From Aporrectodea caliginosa (taxonomy: Eukaryota; Annelida; Clitellata; Crassiclitellata; Lumbricidae): a stretch of 64,000 nucleotides of DNA. Shown piece by piece: positions 1 through 37,209 of the stretch. The stretch spans positions 117,501 to 181,500 of the forward strand of contig JACEVL010000673.1 in the NCBI GenBank assembly GCA_020284085.1, in the 5' to 3' direction. Within the stretch, counting starts at the first letter, position 1; every line of letters starts with the position of its first letter. The notes beneath the pieces were generated by a model. That model made no database searches. It saw only the letters and a program-made list of their open reading frames with translations, and was not told the DNA's origin. Both the position numbers and the translations under genes were made by a program.

Positions 1-95
1 CAAGTGGAGCAGAAATCTCGAACCAAAATTTCTGCCCCGGCGGTGATTTGAACCCCCGACCTCTCGATTGACAGTCCAGCAGTGCAAGAGTTGTG
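1..95 (-). repeat. tRNA-derived SINE head fragment (family C), cut by window edge
   Basis: Read on the minus strand this has a B-box-like GGTTCAAATC after a tRNA-like loop, and a GGGGCAGAAATTT body. The same head recurs at about 57540-57610 (minus) and a related one at 38500-38560 (plus). Recurrence and the B box support a tRNA-derived SINE; the left limit is outside the window. Confidence 0.55.
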
Positions 96-104
96 GACGT
101 GTGG

Positions 105-190
105 AATTATATGGATGATAAAGTACTGTCTCAGTGGACACCATCACAGTTCTTAAGAGGAAGCTCGGAGAGGATGGGCTACTAAGCATT
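105..190. repeat. Short interspersed repeat, second copy at 14850-14935
   Basis: The stretch around ACTGTCTCAGTGGACACCAT is repeated with few changes near 14872, followed in both places by a similar AGGAAGCT block. It is a dispersed repeat of unknown class; no coding sequence is seen. The remaining bases up to 378 show nothing I recognise. Confidence 0.5.
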
Positions 191-378
191 ACAGGTTAAC
201 TAGCAGTGGTTCTAACACAGACTACACGTCTTCTGAACCACTTTAAACCCTTGTTATGTTATGTTTTGTCATGTTAACCATTACACCATCAAACACCTTA
301 AAATAAGATTAGGTTAGATCCAACAGACGCTATAGAAATACTAAGATACTAATAAGTGAAGAAGTATCCGTTCGTCAG

Positions 379-26301
<25,923 letters not shown>

Positions 26302-26390
26302 GGTGGTCCGGTTGCGACGTGAACAGGTTAAGTCTCGATCTAAAAGATATCTTCTCAGTGTGAATGTAATACTTCCGCTGGTGTGTCATT

Positions 26391-26392
<2 letters not shown>

Positions 26393-26441
<49 letters not shown>
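26393..26441. repeat. (CAAT)n microsatellite
   Basis: Twelve CAAT units, directly before sequence resembling a minus-strand retroposon end (26443-26620), so probably the retroposon's 3' tail. Confidence 0.9.
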
Positions 26442-26634
26442 CTTTGTTTCCAGAAAACAGATGACAAGTAGTGATACAGAAAAATCACCGATTATGAGTT
26501 TGGAAATTTAAAACAGTCAAATCGCATGATTAGCATATTAACTTTTGAGGGAAACAATCGGATACCCAAAAGGGACTAAAGTCTCGCTAAGTTAGGGATG
26601 CCCGTGTACCAAGGTAAGGCTTAAGCGTGCGTTT

Positions 26635-26817
26635 CAGGGCCGTAAATTCTGGGGAGGGAAGGGTGGGAATTCCCTCCCACTAGTGGAAGTTTAGAATATT
26701 GTTTTGCTCAATGCATTAATTAAATAATTACATTTCCTACGCAGTGCTGTTATATGGGAAGTATACACATTTTCGAAGGGCAGTTTTCCCTTCCCTTGAA
26801 ACAGGTTTACGGCCCTG
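26635..26817. mobile_element. Non-autonomous hAT element, 183 bp
   Basis: Ends CAGGGCCGTAAATTC and GGTTTACGGCCCTG are inverted. The 8-bp flanks GTGCGTTT and GTGCATTT match at 7 of 8. No coding capacity. Confidence 0.85.
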
Positions 26818-26825
26818 GTGCATTT

Positions 26826-27925
26826 GTGATGGAGATAGAAATAAAACAAAGAGCAAAAGGAGCCAAAGTCGAACAAACACGAATAGAACAAGCAGAAAGG
26901 GCCTATAAACTATCACCACGTGTGATAGCTTTACAGCAACTACGCGTTGTCTCTCTCTCAACGAACAGAGTATGTCTAAATTTATTAACACCAGAGATTC
27001 CGGTTCTTTTTTGACGACCGAAACGCCGTACCAGTAAAAATTTCTAGATTAACTTGAAGCCTGAATCCGGAGTTCCGGTTCCTTTTTGTTTAGGACGGGA
27101 TCACTGATTAACACACAAGATTCTCTATATATACACACACAAATAAATCATACATAAACCATTCGTATCATTCTGATTGGTTCTAACCAACTACTCTATA
27201 TATAGCGTCCTATCGTCGTATAGTGCCTGTTCCCGCGATAGTTCAATATAATTTACATACATAGGCTACATAAAAATGAAGCACCAATCCTTCTCATAAA
27301 GTAAAGCAGCAAGTTCATATCAATCAATCAGACGTTTATTGATTCAACGACAACAGGAAACTTACAGGAGATAATCAACTCAGTAATTTTCAAAGTTAAC
27401 CTGTTGATGCCGTCAACAGGACAGCCTTAAAGGATCAAATAATCCGCTACATATAATATAATAAATCCACATGTCACGATGCATATGACAGGACCGAAGA
27501 AAGACGACGGGAACGAGCCAAAAGAGAGGAAGGAAAAGAGACTATAGAACAAGACAATAAGAAAGGACGGAAGGAGTTAAGGGGCAGAAGAGAAGCCGAC
27601 CAAAGAAGTTGCAGATGCATATAGACAGCAAATTGAAACCAGAGACTAGAAGCTGAAGCCACAGAAAAGAAGAGACACTCCGAATTGGAATTCGTAGAGA
27701 AAGTGTCGCAGTAGAGACTTGAAGACAGCGAATGGAGACTCAGAAGCCAGAGGTTGAAGCGGAACTGAAGCCTAGACAGACCGAGTTAGATATTCAGAAG
27801 GAGCAACAGGAGCTCTGCAGTCAGCAGTTGACGTTAGAGTGACAGAAGAGAGCAAACAAAAGCCAAGGATGTGAAAGAGCTACACTTCACTTCAAACGAT
27901 AGAACGAGAAGTGCGGTGACTACAA
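26826..27925. other. No gene recognised
   Basis: A minus-strand retroposon-like end with ATCAATCAATCAGACG lies near 27320. Purine-rich text at 27480-27900 is low complexity. Overlapping ORFs at 26737-27014 are unrecognised. Confidence 0.35.
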
Positions 27926-27927
27926 AT

Positions 27928-28097
27928 CAGTGGAGGCGCCAGGATTTCAGGTTGGGGGGCCTATAGCTCCAAGCCCTTCCCTCTTGTCCCCTCCTCCCTG
28001 TGATTTGCAATGATTCCCCACTTTGTTTGGGGGGCTGAGCCGCAGTTAGGGGGCCACTCATGGCTAAGCCTCCCTATCTCCTCTGGCGCCGCCACTG
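27928..28097. mobile_element. Non-autonomous hAT element, 170 bp (same family as 38707)
   Basis: Ends CAGTGGAGGCGCCAGGATTT and GGCGCCGCCACTG. The flanks CTACAAAT and CCACAAAT match at 7 of 8. The interior shares GGGGGGCTGAGCCGCAGTTA with the element at 38707-38860 (one base differs). Confidence 0.88.
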
Positions 28098-28512
28098 CCA
28101 CAAATGCAGATAATTAATAGGAAAGAAGTTGGAGGAGCACACGAGATGTGAACCCCGGTCTCTCGGTACAAAGACCAGCACCCACTTGAACAGTCGTAAT
28201 AGTTCCCCACAGAGTTGAAAAGGTCAGTCGCTAGGCGGCGAATGACTCAACGCGTGACGTATCTTTTGTAGTATCATCGATGGTTGGTATCGATATATTG
28301 TGCGTCATCACAACGGACGATCTGTGGCGTTCGTTCATGAGTCACCACAGACTACTGTGCACCAACACGCCTCTACGATTCTCTTTCGTGGTGCGTGTAT
28401 GTAGGCTATGTATGCATGTTACATGTATCCTAAGTATGTATATGTAGGCCTATGCGTATATGTATGTATGTATGTATGTAAAATTATATGTATGTATGTA
28501 TGCATATGTATA
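28098..28512. other. Unrecognised sequence ending in (GTAT)n
   Basis: A TATG/TGTA microsatellite at about 28400-28510 is the insertion site of the first mariner-like element. Confidence 0.5.
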
Positions 28513-29471
28513 CACTGTGTCCGGATAAAAAGGGACCCCTTTTGTTATCATGAAAATAAACTAGTAAATATTCATCGATTTTTAAAATTCCAAAACCATT
28601 TTAATCCTGACATAATTTGCTAACATGGTTAAAATGTAAAATTTCCTGTCATCAAATAATTACGTCATAATGACGTCATTTGCATCAAAATTTAAGTATG
28701 ACAAAAAATTGTTGCGTCGGATGATCGGATCGTCGTAAAACGGAAATCCATTTAACAGAACCAGGCGGGAAAATAAGTGGAACTTTTCCCCGTGATTGTT
28801 TGCTGTCGGAAAAATTGTTGTCTGATATCCAGGGTATATTCGGATTATTACACATTCCAACAAGATGGCGCTCCAGCTCACTGAGCTCGTGAAACTGTTG
28901 AACTGCAGACAAAGGATACTCTGGATTTCATGCCTCCTAATCTTTGACTGCCAAACAGCCCGAACTTTAATCCCGTTGATTACAAGATTTGGGGACTAAT
29001 GCAATAGAAGGTTTACAGGACAAAGATCAGAGACATTGAAGAACTCCGTGCGCGTATTGTTAATGCATGGGATGAATTTGATCAGCTGGTTATCGCTGCT
29101 GCCTGTGGCGCGCTCGTCTTGAAGCTTGTGTTGAGGCAGAAGGCGGGCACTTTGAGCACGCCTTGTAGTCTAATATTATTGAAATGTAAAAATTAAATTA
29201 AACTAAAATTTATAATTGATGAATGACAGTTTAAAATAATATTGAAAATTTTAGATGATTTTTGTGCCGTCCTTGACACTTGAATTTTGATGAAAATGAC
29301 GTCATTATGACGTCATTATTAAATAACGAAAACGTTTATACTTTATCCAGTACTTAGCAAATTATGTCAGGATTAAAATGGTCTTGGAATTTTAAAAATC
29401 GATGAATATTTACTAGTTTATTTTCATGATAACAAAAGTCAAAAGGGGTCCCTTTTTATCCGGACACAGTG
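28513..29471 (+). mobile_element. Mariner-like element copy 1, 959 bp
   Basis: Flanked by TA dinucleotides. Inverted ends of well over 100 bp start CACTGTGTCCGGATAAAAAG. The interior keeps a decayed transposase C-terminus on the plus strand with FQQDGAPAH near 28855 and VDYKIWGLMQ near 28975. There are internal stops, and Asn stands where the third catalytic Asp region would be expected. TGACGTCA palindromes lie near both ends. It is the inverted partner of 29781-30739. Confidence 0.9.
28820..29170 (+). pseudogene. Degenerate mariner-type transposase C-terminal region
   Basis: Reads TFQQDGAPAH, stop, ARETVELQTKDTLDFMPPNL, stop, then NPVDYKIWGLMQ, stop, VYRTKIRDIEELRARIVNAW. The order is that of IS630/Tc1/mariner transposases around the second and third acidic residues. 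The N-terminal DNA-binding part is absent. Confidence 0.8.
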
Positions 29472-29780
29472 TATATATATGCACGTATGTATTTATGTAA
29501 GTATGTAGGCCTATAATTGTGTATGTCTCTAGGTTATTGTATGTATGTGTGTACGTATGTGTGTGTATCCGGATATTTAACATAGCGCCTTATCACTACC
29601 TTACCTCAGAAAAGTGCCTCGCAAGCACTGTCGCACAAAGCGAACTACTATTATACAATAGTTTATCCATTGTTTTAGCGACATCTTGTGGCTGCTGCCC
29701 GGTCTATTATGTCCATCTGCAATTCTGCATGTCTCTTTTTAAAGACAGTTCTAAAACATGTATACGCCTGTCTACATGTA
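29472..29780. other. Spacer between the two mariner-like copies
   Basis: Starts in a GTAT microsatellite. A 104-codon ORF spans 29519-29833 with no known motif. One TAGGCCTA octamer occurs at 29506. Confidence 0.4.
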
Positions 29781-30739
29781 CACTGTGTCCGGAAAAAAAA
29801 GGAACCCCTTTTGGTAATATGAAAATAAACTAGTAAATGTTCATCGATTTTTAAAATTCCAAGACCATTTTAATCCTGATATAATTTGCTAAATACTGGT
29901 TAAAGTATGAAAGTTTTGTTATTTAATAATGACGTCATAATGACGTCATTTTCATCAAAATTCAAGTGTCAAGGACGGCACAAAAATCATCTAAAAGTTT
30001 CAATATTATTTTAAACTGTCATTTATCAATTATAAAGTTTAGTTTAATTTAATTTTTACATTTCAATAATATTAGACTACAAGGCGTGCTCAAAGTGTCC
30101 GCCTTCTGCCTCAACACAAGCTTCAAGACGAGCGCGCCACAGGCCAATAGCAGCAGCGATAACCAGCTGATCAAATTCATCCCAGGCATTAACAATACGC
30201 GCACGGAGTTCTTCAATGTCTCTGATCTTTGTCCTGTAAACCTTCTATTGCATTAGTCCCCAAATCTTGTAATCAACGGGATTAAAGTTCGGGCTGTTTG
30301 GCAGTCAAAGATTAGGAGGCATGAAATCCAGAGTATCCTTTGTCTGCAGTTCAACAGTTTCACGAGCTCAGTGAGCTGGAGCGCCATCTTGTTGGAATGT
30401 GTAATAATCCGAATATACCCTGGATATCAGACAACAATTTTTCCGACAGCAAACAATCACGGGGAAAAGTTCCACTTATTTTCCCGCCTGGTTCTGTTAA
30501 ATGGATTTCCGTTTTACGACGATCCGATCATCCGACGCACCAATTTTTTGTCATACTTAAATTTTGATGCGAATGACGTCATTATGACGTAATTAGTTGA
30601 TGACAGGAAATTTTACATTTTAACCATGTTAGCAAATTATGTCAGGATTAAAATGGTTTTGGAATTTTAAAAATCGATGAATATTTACTAGTTTATTTTC
30701 ATGATAACAAAAGAGGTCCCTTTTTTTCCGGACACAGTG
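29781..30739 (-). mobile_element. Mariner-like element copy 2, 959 bp, inverted
   Basis: Flanked by TA, same length as copy 1 and nearly identical in reverse orientation. The decayed transposase lies on the minus strand with the same stops. The 73- to 75-codon ORFs around 30340-30592 are antisense to the transposase remnant. Confidence 0.9.
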
Positions 30740-30939
30740 TATATACCTGTCTATATACCTATCTATATGTCTGTGTATATATATAGGAAAGGGCCAAGAC
30801 GACGTTTAACGCTTAACTACTTCATGCATTTCAACAATTGCTTAGTGAATCACTTGAAACTGTGTGACCTGTAGAACGAAGATAACAGACAGACAGACCT
30901 ACAGACCTACAGACAGACTGTCAGACAGACAAACAAACA

Positions 30940-31135
30940 GACACCGTTCCTTCTCTGTGGTTGGTCTAACAACCTGGAACGGGCTAACACTAGATTTACG
31001 ACACCTTCCAAACTGTTCTCAGTTTCACCAACTGTTGAAGACTGCATTCTTCCGTATGGCCTGGGTCGGGAGCGCCTCTGAGTAGGGATCTTGAAGGGGC
31101 GCTATATAAATTCTGATTGATTGATTGATTGATTG
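30940..31135 (+). mobile_element. LINE 3' end: ORF2 C-terminus plus tail
   Basis: The frame reads RSFSVVGLTTWNGLTLDLRH then LPNCSQFHQLLKTAFF, typical of the C-terminus of CR1/L2-like LINE polymerases. The tail GGGAGCGCCTCTGAGTAGGG, GGGGCGCTATATAAATTC follows, then (TGAT)n. The 5' part is truncated. Confidence 0.75.
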
Positions 31136-31200
31136 ATTGACAGACAGACAGACAGACACCGACAGACAGACAGACACCGATAGACAGACAGACAGACGAC
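31136..31200. repeat. (GACA)n microsatellite
   Basis: GACAGACA runs following the LINE tail. Confidence 0.85.
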
Positions 31201-31985
31201 GATTGTATGAAAGAACATCTTACAACATAAGCCACGATGTGTTCTTTTGTGTATGCTTATCAATGTCTTGACGATGATGACTAAGCCAGTGACGAAAACT
31301 ATATCGACGATGATAATGACGACTATAGGACAGCCGATGACTGCGATTACAACAACAAAGACAGATGCTCATGACAGTGATGATAAATAACTACGACAAA
31401 TTCATGGCGAAGAAACAACAACAGAGAGGCTGAAATTCACTTACCACGCTGTTCCTCGTAGCAATTCCCAGATTCCCATTTCCTTGCTATAGCCTTTCCC
31501 GATTCAGACGGGAATCTGCTGTTTACGGAAGACTCACGTCGATTGTAGTCTCCTCAGAACAGTCAGGTTTCCAATCTAAACCTGAAAATCAAGGAATGTC
31601 TTCGCCACTATTTTCGAGAATGGTCGACATCTTCACAAAATGATTCCTGTACTACAGACACAGATCGCCGAATTTGTCCGCCCTATGTCAGACAGAATTT
31701 CAGTTGCTTCGTAATTTTCGAGATGATTCGCGATAGCTTTAGAGAGAGACAGAGACAGAGAGACAGCTTTAGAGAGAGACAGAGACAGAGAGACAGATAG
31801 ACAGAGACAGAGAGAGAGAGCGTACGACTGATCACTTCCGGAATTAACAGGATCAGTGGGCGTGTTGAGACGCCTTCAATTAATCAAGCGAGTCCCTTCG
31901 GACGCTTAGCGCGTATCCTCTATCAGCGCCAAGTTTACAGACCGCCTATTATTACAGTGCTTCTCCTTCTTCGTCTGTCGCCGTC
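31201..31985. other. No gene recognised
   Basis: Contains short (AGAGAC)n runs at 31740-31820. No exon is identified. Confidence 0.35.
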
Positions 31986-32270
31986 TTTGCTTTGGAGGAC
32001 CGACGACCGTCTTTAGGACCGGCGGTCGCTCGGGTGAGCGGCGGCGGCGACGGCAGGCGGCAGAGGCTCTGGCTGAGGAGGCCCTGCGTACACATGCTCG
32101 CGGCCGCCGTAGTCCTATATACAAACACGCCAAAGACCGATGAAGAGGGAAGGAGGAAGGAAGCGGGAAGAAGAGACGGACGGACGGAGGGAACGAGGGA
32201 TGGAGGGAGGCAGAGTGAGATCGAAGGATGGCTGGTGGCTCACGGTGGCTGAGGCAGAGGCAGAGGAGGG
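31986..32270. other. GC- and CpG-rich segment
   Basis: GC-rich block with CGGCGG-type text and overlapping ORFs on both strands (plus 31992-32252, minus 31906-32133), neither with a known motif. It could be a promoter-like CpG cluster, but no adjacent gene is seen. Confidence 0.35.
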
Positions 32271-32394
32271 TGGCCCGACCGAAACTCTATCGATCTACGT
32301 CGGCCTGTGACTATGCGGTTCTCCGGTTCTGAGACAGACAGACGCATCGGGTACAGACAGTTCTACAATCTATAGGTTCTGGTTATGGGGTGTA

Positions 32395-32575
32395 TATTGT
32401 ATTGTATTGTATTGTATTTGAACACTTGTTATAGCGCCTCAACCAGATTTTCCATTCAGAGGCGCTCCCGACTACTGCGCGAACGCTGAATCGGAGTTTC
32501 ACGCCGAAGCGCATGAGCAATTGCGAGTGAAGGACGTCTAGACTGCGGATCAAACCCATGTCCGCATGCAAATTT
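32395..32575 (-). repeat. SINE family B 3' portion, minus strand, with (ATACA)n tail
   Basis: The complement of the 55700-55857 body: GCGCTTCGGCGTGAAACTCC and the GGGAGCGCCTCTGAATGG tail, followed by (ATACA)n. Confidence 0.8.
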
Positions 32576-32639
32576 AGACTGAACGTGGTTTGTGCTTACA
32601 ATAAGTTAACAAATTAGTTAAACAATCAATGTGTCATTC

Positions 32640-33045
32640 ATTCATTCATTTATTTATTCATTCAGAGCATTTATACAGCGCCCCCGAAAGAGAACTACTC
32701 GGAGGCGTTCCCAGCCCAACCTCGGCATAAAAGAACAGTTTTCAAGTGTTTATAGACAGTGTATGCAGAATCCCTAAATCGTAATCCTAAGCTCCAAGCT
32801 TCTAAAGCGCCACTCGAAAGCCATGCGCAGGACACCAGCTTATTCGTGAGCGCTGCGTCGAGTCAGAGGGGTTGTCTAAAGGCTAGTCAAAAGGAGTTCA
32901 GAGTCCGGTTGCCAGAGGGTAAAAGGGGCAGAGTAGCTGTTAAGGCGGGTGTCGTTTAGGTCGAAAATTGTACGGCGGAGGATCACATAAGTCGTGGTAT
33001 GAATTCTTGAAGAGGTGAGACTTCAGATGTTCACACAAGTTTTGG
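32640..33045 (-). repeat. Minus-strand retroposon with (TGAA)n tail
   Basis: Begins at an ATTC run, then GCGCCCCCGAAAGAGAACTA and GGAGGCGTTCCC, a variant of the shared tail. The inner block with CACCAGCTTATTCGTGAGCG recurs at 23310-23340 and 36440-36530. Confidence 0.65.
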
Positions 33046-34015
33046 CTGTGTTACACCGAGGGAGCAACATGCACATGCAAGTGATGCAACTTCTTGGCTG
33101 GCGTTTTGTATTTGATACTTGCTAAAGTAGTTATTCATTTATTGTGTTATAGACGTTTTTACTTCAGCAATACCTAGTACAATAAACTTTTCCAACTGTG
33201 GCCGTAAAATGACAAAAATTACACAAATATTCTCATAGATTATATCGGATATAATGTATAATTTCATCCACCTTAGGTCTGTACTTGACTGAGGTTCGCT
33301 CACACAACCTATATCACATTTCTGGCCACTTATTTGTATGATACCTAGGGGCGAAACTTCAGAGGGGTGAAATGTGGGGAGCGAATCTTTCGGGGCGATT
33401 TGTGGGGCGAAATGTCCGTATTCCGGGAAGGAAAGAGCAGGCACGGTAGAGGAAGAGCAGATACGGTATGGAAGGCGTAGGTCCCAATTGGAGTCCGCAA
33501 AAAGCGAGTCAATAATTTTGAAGTCAGTGAAGCAAGACTTATCCTTGCTACTCATGGCTTATGGATGCAAACGCTCTCTTTGCAAAACGACTCTCTTATT
33601 GTCTTGTGATCTAACGAAATTAGGTCTACATATATTCACAATAAGCCTATTGATGTTGTTAGTTTTTTGTGTTGTTGTTTTACCAGCGGCAAAATAATCC
33701 CTCATTTTAAATAGAACAGGAGTGAGCCTATATGAATATTTATATTAAACAGTCACCAATCCTCATGCCCAGTGTAGCTTCCAAAAGTGCCTCATTATTA
33801 TTATTATATTTATTTATTTTAATCCCCCTACATTTCAGGAGTTAACAAATTATCATAGAAAATTTTCTGTGATTATACTGTGGAAACCGTCAAGATCCTG
33901 CAAAGCAACAGTGCCAAAAAGGTTAACCTGTAAAGTTTAATAACCCATCACTTCTAACTTCCGGCAAACAGCTGTGAAAGTGTCCTCTGAGACAGTTAGG
34001 CCTACTATCGTCAGC
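33046..34015. other. No gene recognised
   Basis: ORFs of 138 codons (minus 33139-33555) and 107 codons (plus 33374-33697) overlap without known motifs. GGGGCGAAA and GGGGCGATTTGTGGGGCGAA near 33350-33420 look like subterminal repeats of a DNA transposon, but I could not find paired ends. Confidence 0.35.
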
Positions 34016-34019
34016 ATAT

Positions 34020-34205
34020 TCTAAGTCGGGGAGATGGTTGAATGGTAAAACGCTGGCACGAAGATCAGAAGGACGCGGGTTCAATACCCGCATAAGGTTC
34101 ACTCGCCCTAGGGTGACTGTAAAATGAGCAGTAGGACAGATGGGCGCCTTGGAGGTTGCCAAACTGTTAAATTCGACTACTGTAAAACTTGTTATCATCT
34201 GTTAC
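34020..34205 (+). repeat. tRNA-derived SINE with good cloverleaf head
   Basis: GGGGAGATGGTTGAATGGTA followed by a B box GGGTTCAATACCCGC; the T arm pairs well. A body of about 110 bases follows. Single copy in this window. Confidence 0.6.
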
Positions 34206-34795
34206 TACTATATCATGTAATCTTACTGCGCACTTGTCAGTTTGAATTAATACACAAATATTATTATTATTAAATCTGGTTATTATTATTATGATTATTA
34301 TCATCAAAACAAGTGTTATTTATAGTACTAGCAATATTAATTTTTACTTTGCAGTAGACCATATGACTACATCCACTGCGACTTTCCCATGCTCGCTTCT
34401 AAATGCTGTTCCAACGACACCGCAGCGACATGCCAAAGCTATAAATATTTACAAGACGGTCCGGATACATCGATGGTCGTCGGACCTTTCCTCGGACGCC
34501 GTAATATCATCGGCGTGGCGGCAGTGCAGCCACCGCTGTAAACGCCCACTGCCCTACAGTCCAAGACCGGTAATATATTATTGCTTCAACCGCCTGTTTA
34601 AAGCTGGAGATCTCCCGCCAAGACAACCCGCTAACATGTTGTCACGTTGAAATAAGCTTGCGTTAATTGTCGCGCAAAAGGCTCTTACGTGTCGGGTAGA
34701 AATATGTGGCTTCGGTGAAGCTGTAAGGAAATTGTCTAACGCGTCGTAGTGTACACACTGCACAGCTTCTGCAGACAATTTTGCTTAGCCTTATT
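34206..34795. other. No gene recognised
   Basis: A 119-codon plus ORF (34291-34650) is of ordinary composition but unrecognised. Confidence 0.35.
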
Positions 34796-34925
34796 GTAAC
34801 TGAGAAGCAACTAAAATAAAAATCAGTAACTATAACTTTGACTATAACTAAAAAAATTATTCTAACTATAACTGTAGCAATAACGAAAATGAAAAAGCAT
34901 TAACTGTAACTGTAACTAGAATAAC
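34796..34925. repeat. Degenerate TAACTATAACT repeat
   Basis: Irregular copies of TAACTATAACT and TAACTGTAACT. Similar in style to AACTAAAACT text at 49706-49865. Confidence 0.65.
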
Positions 34926-35619
34926 ATCTGTAGGAGAATCACACTTTGATAGAGCTAACATGCAACTGGAACATTCAAAGGTCGCATCACTTCTGTGTTC
35001 ACTATGTCCTGTGTCGGGGTTCTGCCCGCCGCCTGCAGGAATTTTAGTTGTGTAGGCCTACGCACAACAAGCATAAGACCAAGCGTACGTAGGCCGAGGC
35101 TCGGGGACGAAGTGAGCGAACAACCAACGCTTTTTGGAACATTTGGGGTTACATAAAGGCTATTTTGGGTCACCTGAAACACAGGCAACTAAAATAAATT
35201 GACTCAATTGAGTATCATGTTCAATGCAAGCATTGGTCAGACAGTTTAACCAAATGTAACTTGTTTTTAGTATAACTTGGTTTGGTCTGTAGTAAATAGC
35301 CCATGCAAACGTTTTGTTTTGCCAGTGAGACTTTGTGAGCCCATGTCTCTTTCAAATGCCAAAGCAATTTGGCGATGGCCACTAGTCGTGCGACTGATTA
35401 TTACTGGAAGTGTGAGAAGGATCATTGCAACAACGGAATCAGTAGGCACATTACCTGTATAGGAGTTTTTAATGTAGTTTGAACAGAATTATTTCTTGTG
35501 GCAGCATAGACTTTGGAAGTCTTCGAGCTGTTGCTATAAATTCGCAACACTGATCTTCAGCATCAACTTTGTTTCCATTATGCATTAATGATGTTGTGGC
35601 GAGATCGCCGGTATCCCGT
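34926..35619. other. No gene recognised
   Basis: Short ORFs only. One TAGGCCTA octamer occurs at 35053. Confidence 0.35.
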
Positions 35620-35770
35620 GACAGAGTCTCCCCTAAAAGTCTCCCCCGGAGACTCTATTTCGAAACAGATTCTCCCCCGAAGACTCTATTATGAAATAAA
35701 GTCTCCGGGGTGAGAGAATAATATTTTAATCCCCCGTTGAAATGAAGTCTCCCCCGGGGGAGACTATATT
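35620..35770. repeat. Cluster of GTCTCCCCCG palindromic words
   Basis: Five AGTCTCC-type words in alternating or palindromic form, including a perfect 20-bp palindrome at 35746-35765 (AGTCTCCCCC and its complement). Confidence 0.75.
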
Positions 35771-36104
35771 TCAACGCAAGATAGAATACACTATAGTACT
35801 GTTGTTAAAAAGGTGAAATCTTAATATAGACCGTGAAAACTGAATAAAAACGGAGAAAACGTCGTTTTTCAAATAAATAAAAACCCGAAAAAACGGAAAA
35901 AGCGAAAAATGAAATAATTTGACTTTCTTACATATCGTACTGCATTTTAAAATTCAAAACCTTGTGTACACAAATTAATTTAAATCAGTAAATAACACAA
36001 CTTTATTAGTAAACACTAAGTAGGCCTAACGTTAATCTATAAAACTTCAGTCTTGCTTCGACGACACGGTAGATAGGTTCGTAGAAACTGGTTTCAGTAA
36101 AGGA

Positions 36105-36320
36105 ACAGTTTTCGTCGAAAGGTATGGATTTCGACGAAGGTGAGTCTTCTTCTGAAGCGACGCGGCGAAGGCATAAGTTCGTAGCGAGCTTCCTCCTCCA
36201 AACACCTCTTCAAACGTCGAAGTAGGTTGAATAGGATCGTCACAACAACCAACAAGCCGGCATCAGACAAAACCGTATCACTTGCTTTAAAATTGCTGTA
36301 TGAAGTCTAAACAATCCTTC
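36105..36320 (-). CDS. Candidate exon with hydrophobic segment
   Basis: A minus-strand frame open after the acceptor-like ACTTCATACAG reads NFKASDTVLSDAGLLVVVTI, then LFNLLRRLKRCLEEEARYEL and MPSPRRFRRR. It has a hydrophobic stretch followed by basic residues, as in a single membrane span with a cytosolic basic tail. No homology is recognised and no donor is fixed. It might be the 3' part of the gene holding the CSPG exon at 41142-41476. Confidence 0.25.
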
Positions 36321-36439
36321 GTGAAACGTTCGCAGTTCACAAACCACACGCAGAAACGATGTAAACTCAACCGTTGTCCGGCTGCAAGTAGACTTTCGAA
36401 AGGATCGCTCGCCAACGTCTTTTACGCTAACGACTAATC

Positions 36440-36535
36440 CTATATTCGTAATCGTAATCTCCTAACTTCTAAACCGCTACTCGAAAGCCAAGCGCAGTGC
36501 ACCAGCTTATTCACGAGCGCTGCTCGATTAAAAGT
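36440..36535. repeat. Interspersed repeat (also 32760-32860, 23310-23340)
   Basis: CGTAATCGTAATCTCCTAAC, CGAAAGCCAAGCGCAG and CACCAGCTTATTCACGAGCG match the other copies. Confidence 0.6.
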
Positions 36536-36539
36536 CCAC

Positions 36540-36720
36540 CATAACGATGTTATCATCATTCGCAAGATGCATAGTCATCCAGAACTTTGAAACTGACGAT
36601 TCATCTACCGAAACGTCGTTCAACATGACAGGAACGTCGCAAGTCGACCGTCTTCCTTGAACTCCAAATTTCAAGTCCCTCCTTCGACGCGCTTTATTTC
36701 GATCTTTCTCACGTCGTCAA
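36540..36720 (-). CDS. Candidate exon, unrecognised
   Basis: The minus-strand frame runs between stops and reads FGVQGRRSTCDVPVMLNDVS then VDESSVSKFWMTMHLANDDN, ending at TAA. Composition looks protein-like. No ATG, homology or firm splice site was found. Confidence 0.25.
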
Positions 36721-36789
36721 GGTAACGCATCAGTTGATTCATATTACGTCACGTTTCCGTTGCATCAGGTTTAACGGTTCATTTAACAG

Positions 36790-37025
36790 TTAATTACCTT
36801 TTATCGTATCGCATCGTATCGTATCTAAAGATTTATATAGCACCTCTCTCAGAATAACTATTCAGAGGCGCTCTCAGCACGAAACCCAGGGGGAAAAGAA
36901 ACGTTTTTAAAGAACGAGAGACCAAAGAAGAAAAACCAGTCATTAGTTTAGTCCTTAGTGAGGGGAAGGTCTTCCAAGCAGAGGGACCAACCACAGCAAA
37001 TGCCCGGCGTTGAGCCAAGGCAGTC
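36790..37025 (-). mobile_element. LINE 3' end, minus strand, (GATAC)n tail
   Basis: The minus strand reads RRAFAVVGPSAWKTFPSLRT and LKTFLFPLGFVL, a LINE polymerase C-terminus. The shared tail AGAGCGCCTCTGAATAGTTA follows, then (GATAC)n. It is the same family as 60960-61135. Confidence 0.75.
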
Positions 37026-37209
37026 CTACATTAGTCCTAGGAACAAAACGATCAAGCCAGTCAGCAAAACGCGTTAAATGGCTATTGTCAGACGCAATAC
37101 GTGCTCCCTGTCGACGCAACCATCCATTTCTGGTGTCTCTCGTACAACATCCATCAAGGCCCTGTGAGTTATTATAGGCGAAAAATTAACAATTACAGAC
37201 CACATTGAT

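Noticed and set aside
28685..28912. 75-codon ORF seen in two near-identical copies (also 30340-30567)
   Set aside because: It is antisense to the decayed mariner transposase; conservation reflects the element copies, not this frame.
31992..32252. CpG-rich ORF as a first exon
   Set aside because: No recognisable motif, no convincing donor, and an equally long overlapping ORF on the other strand.
34020..34095. Functional tRNA gene
   Set aside because: The T arm and B box are good but the acceptor stem does not close and a SINE-like body follows.
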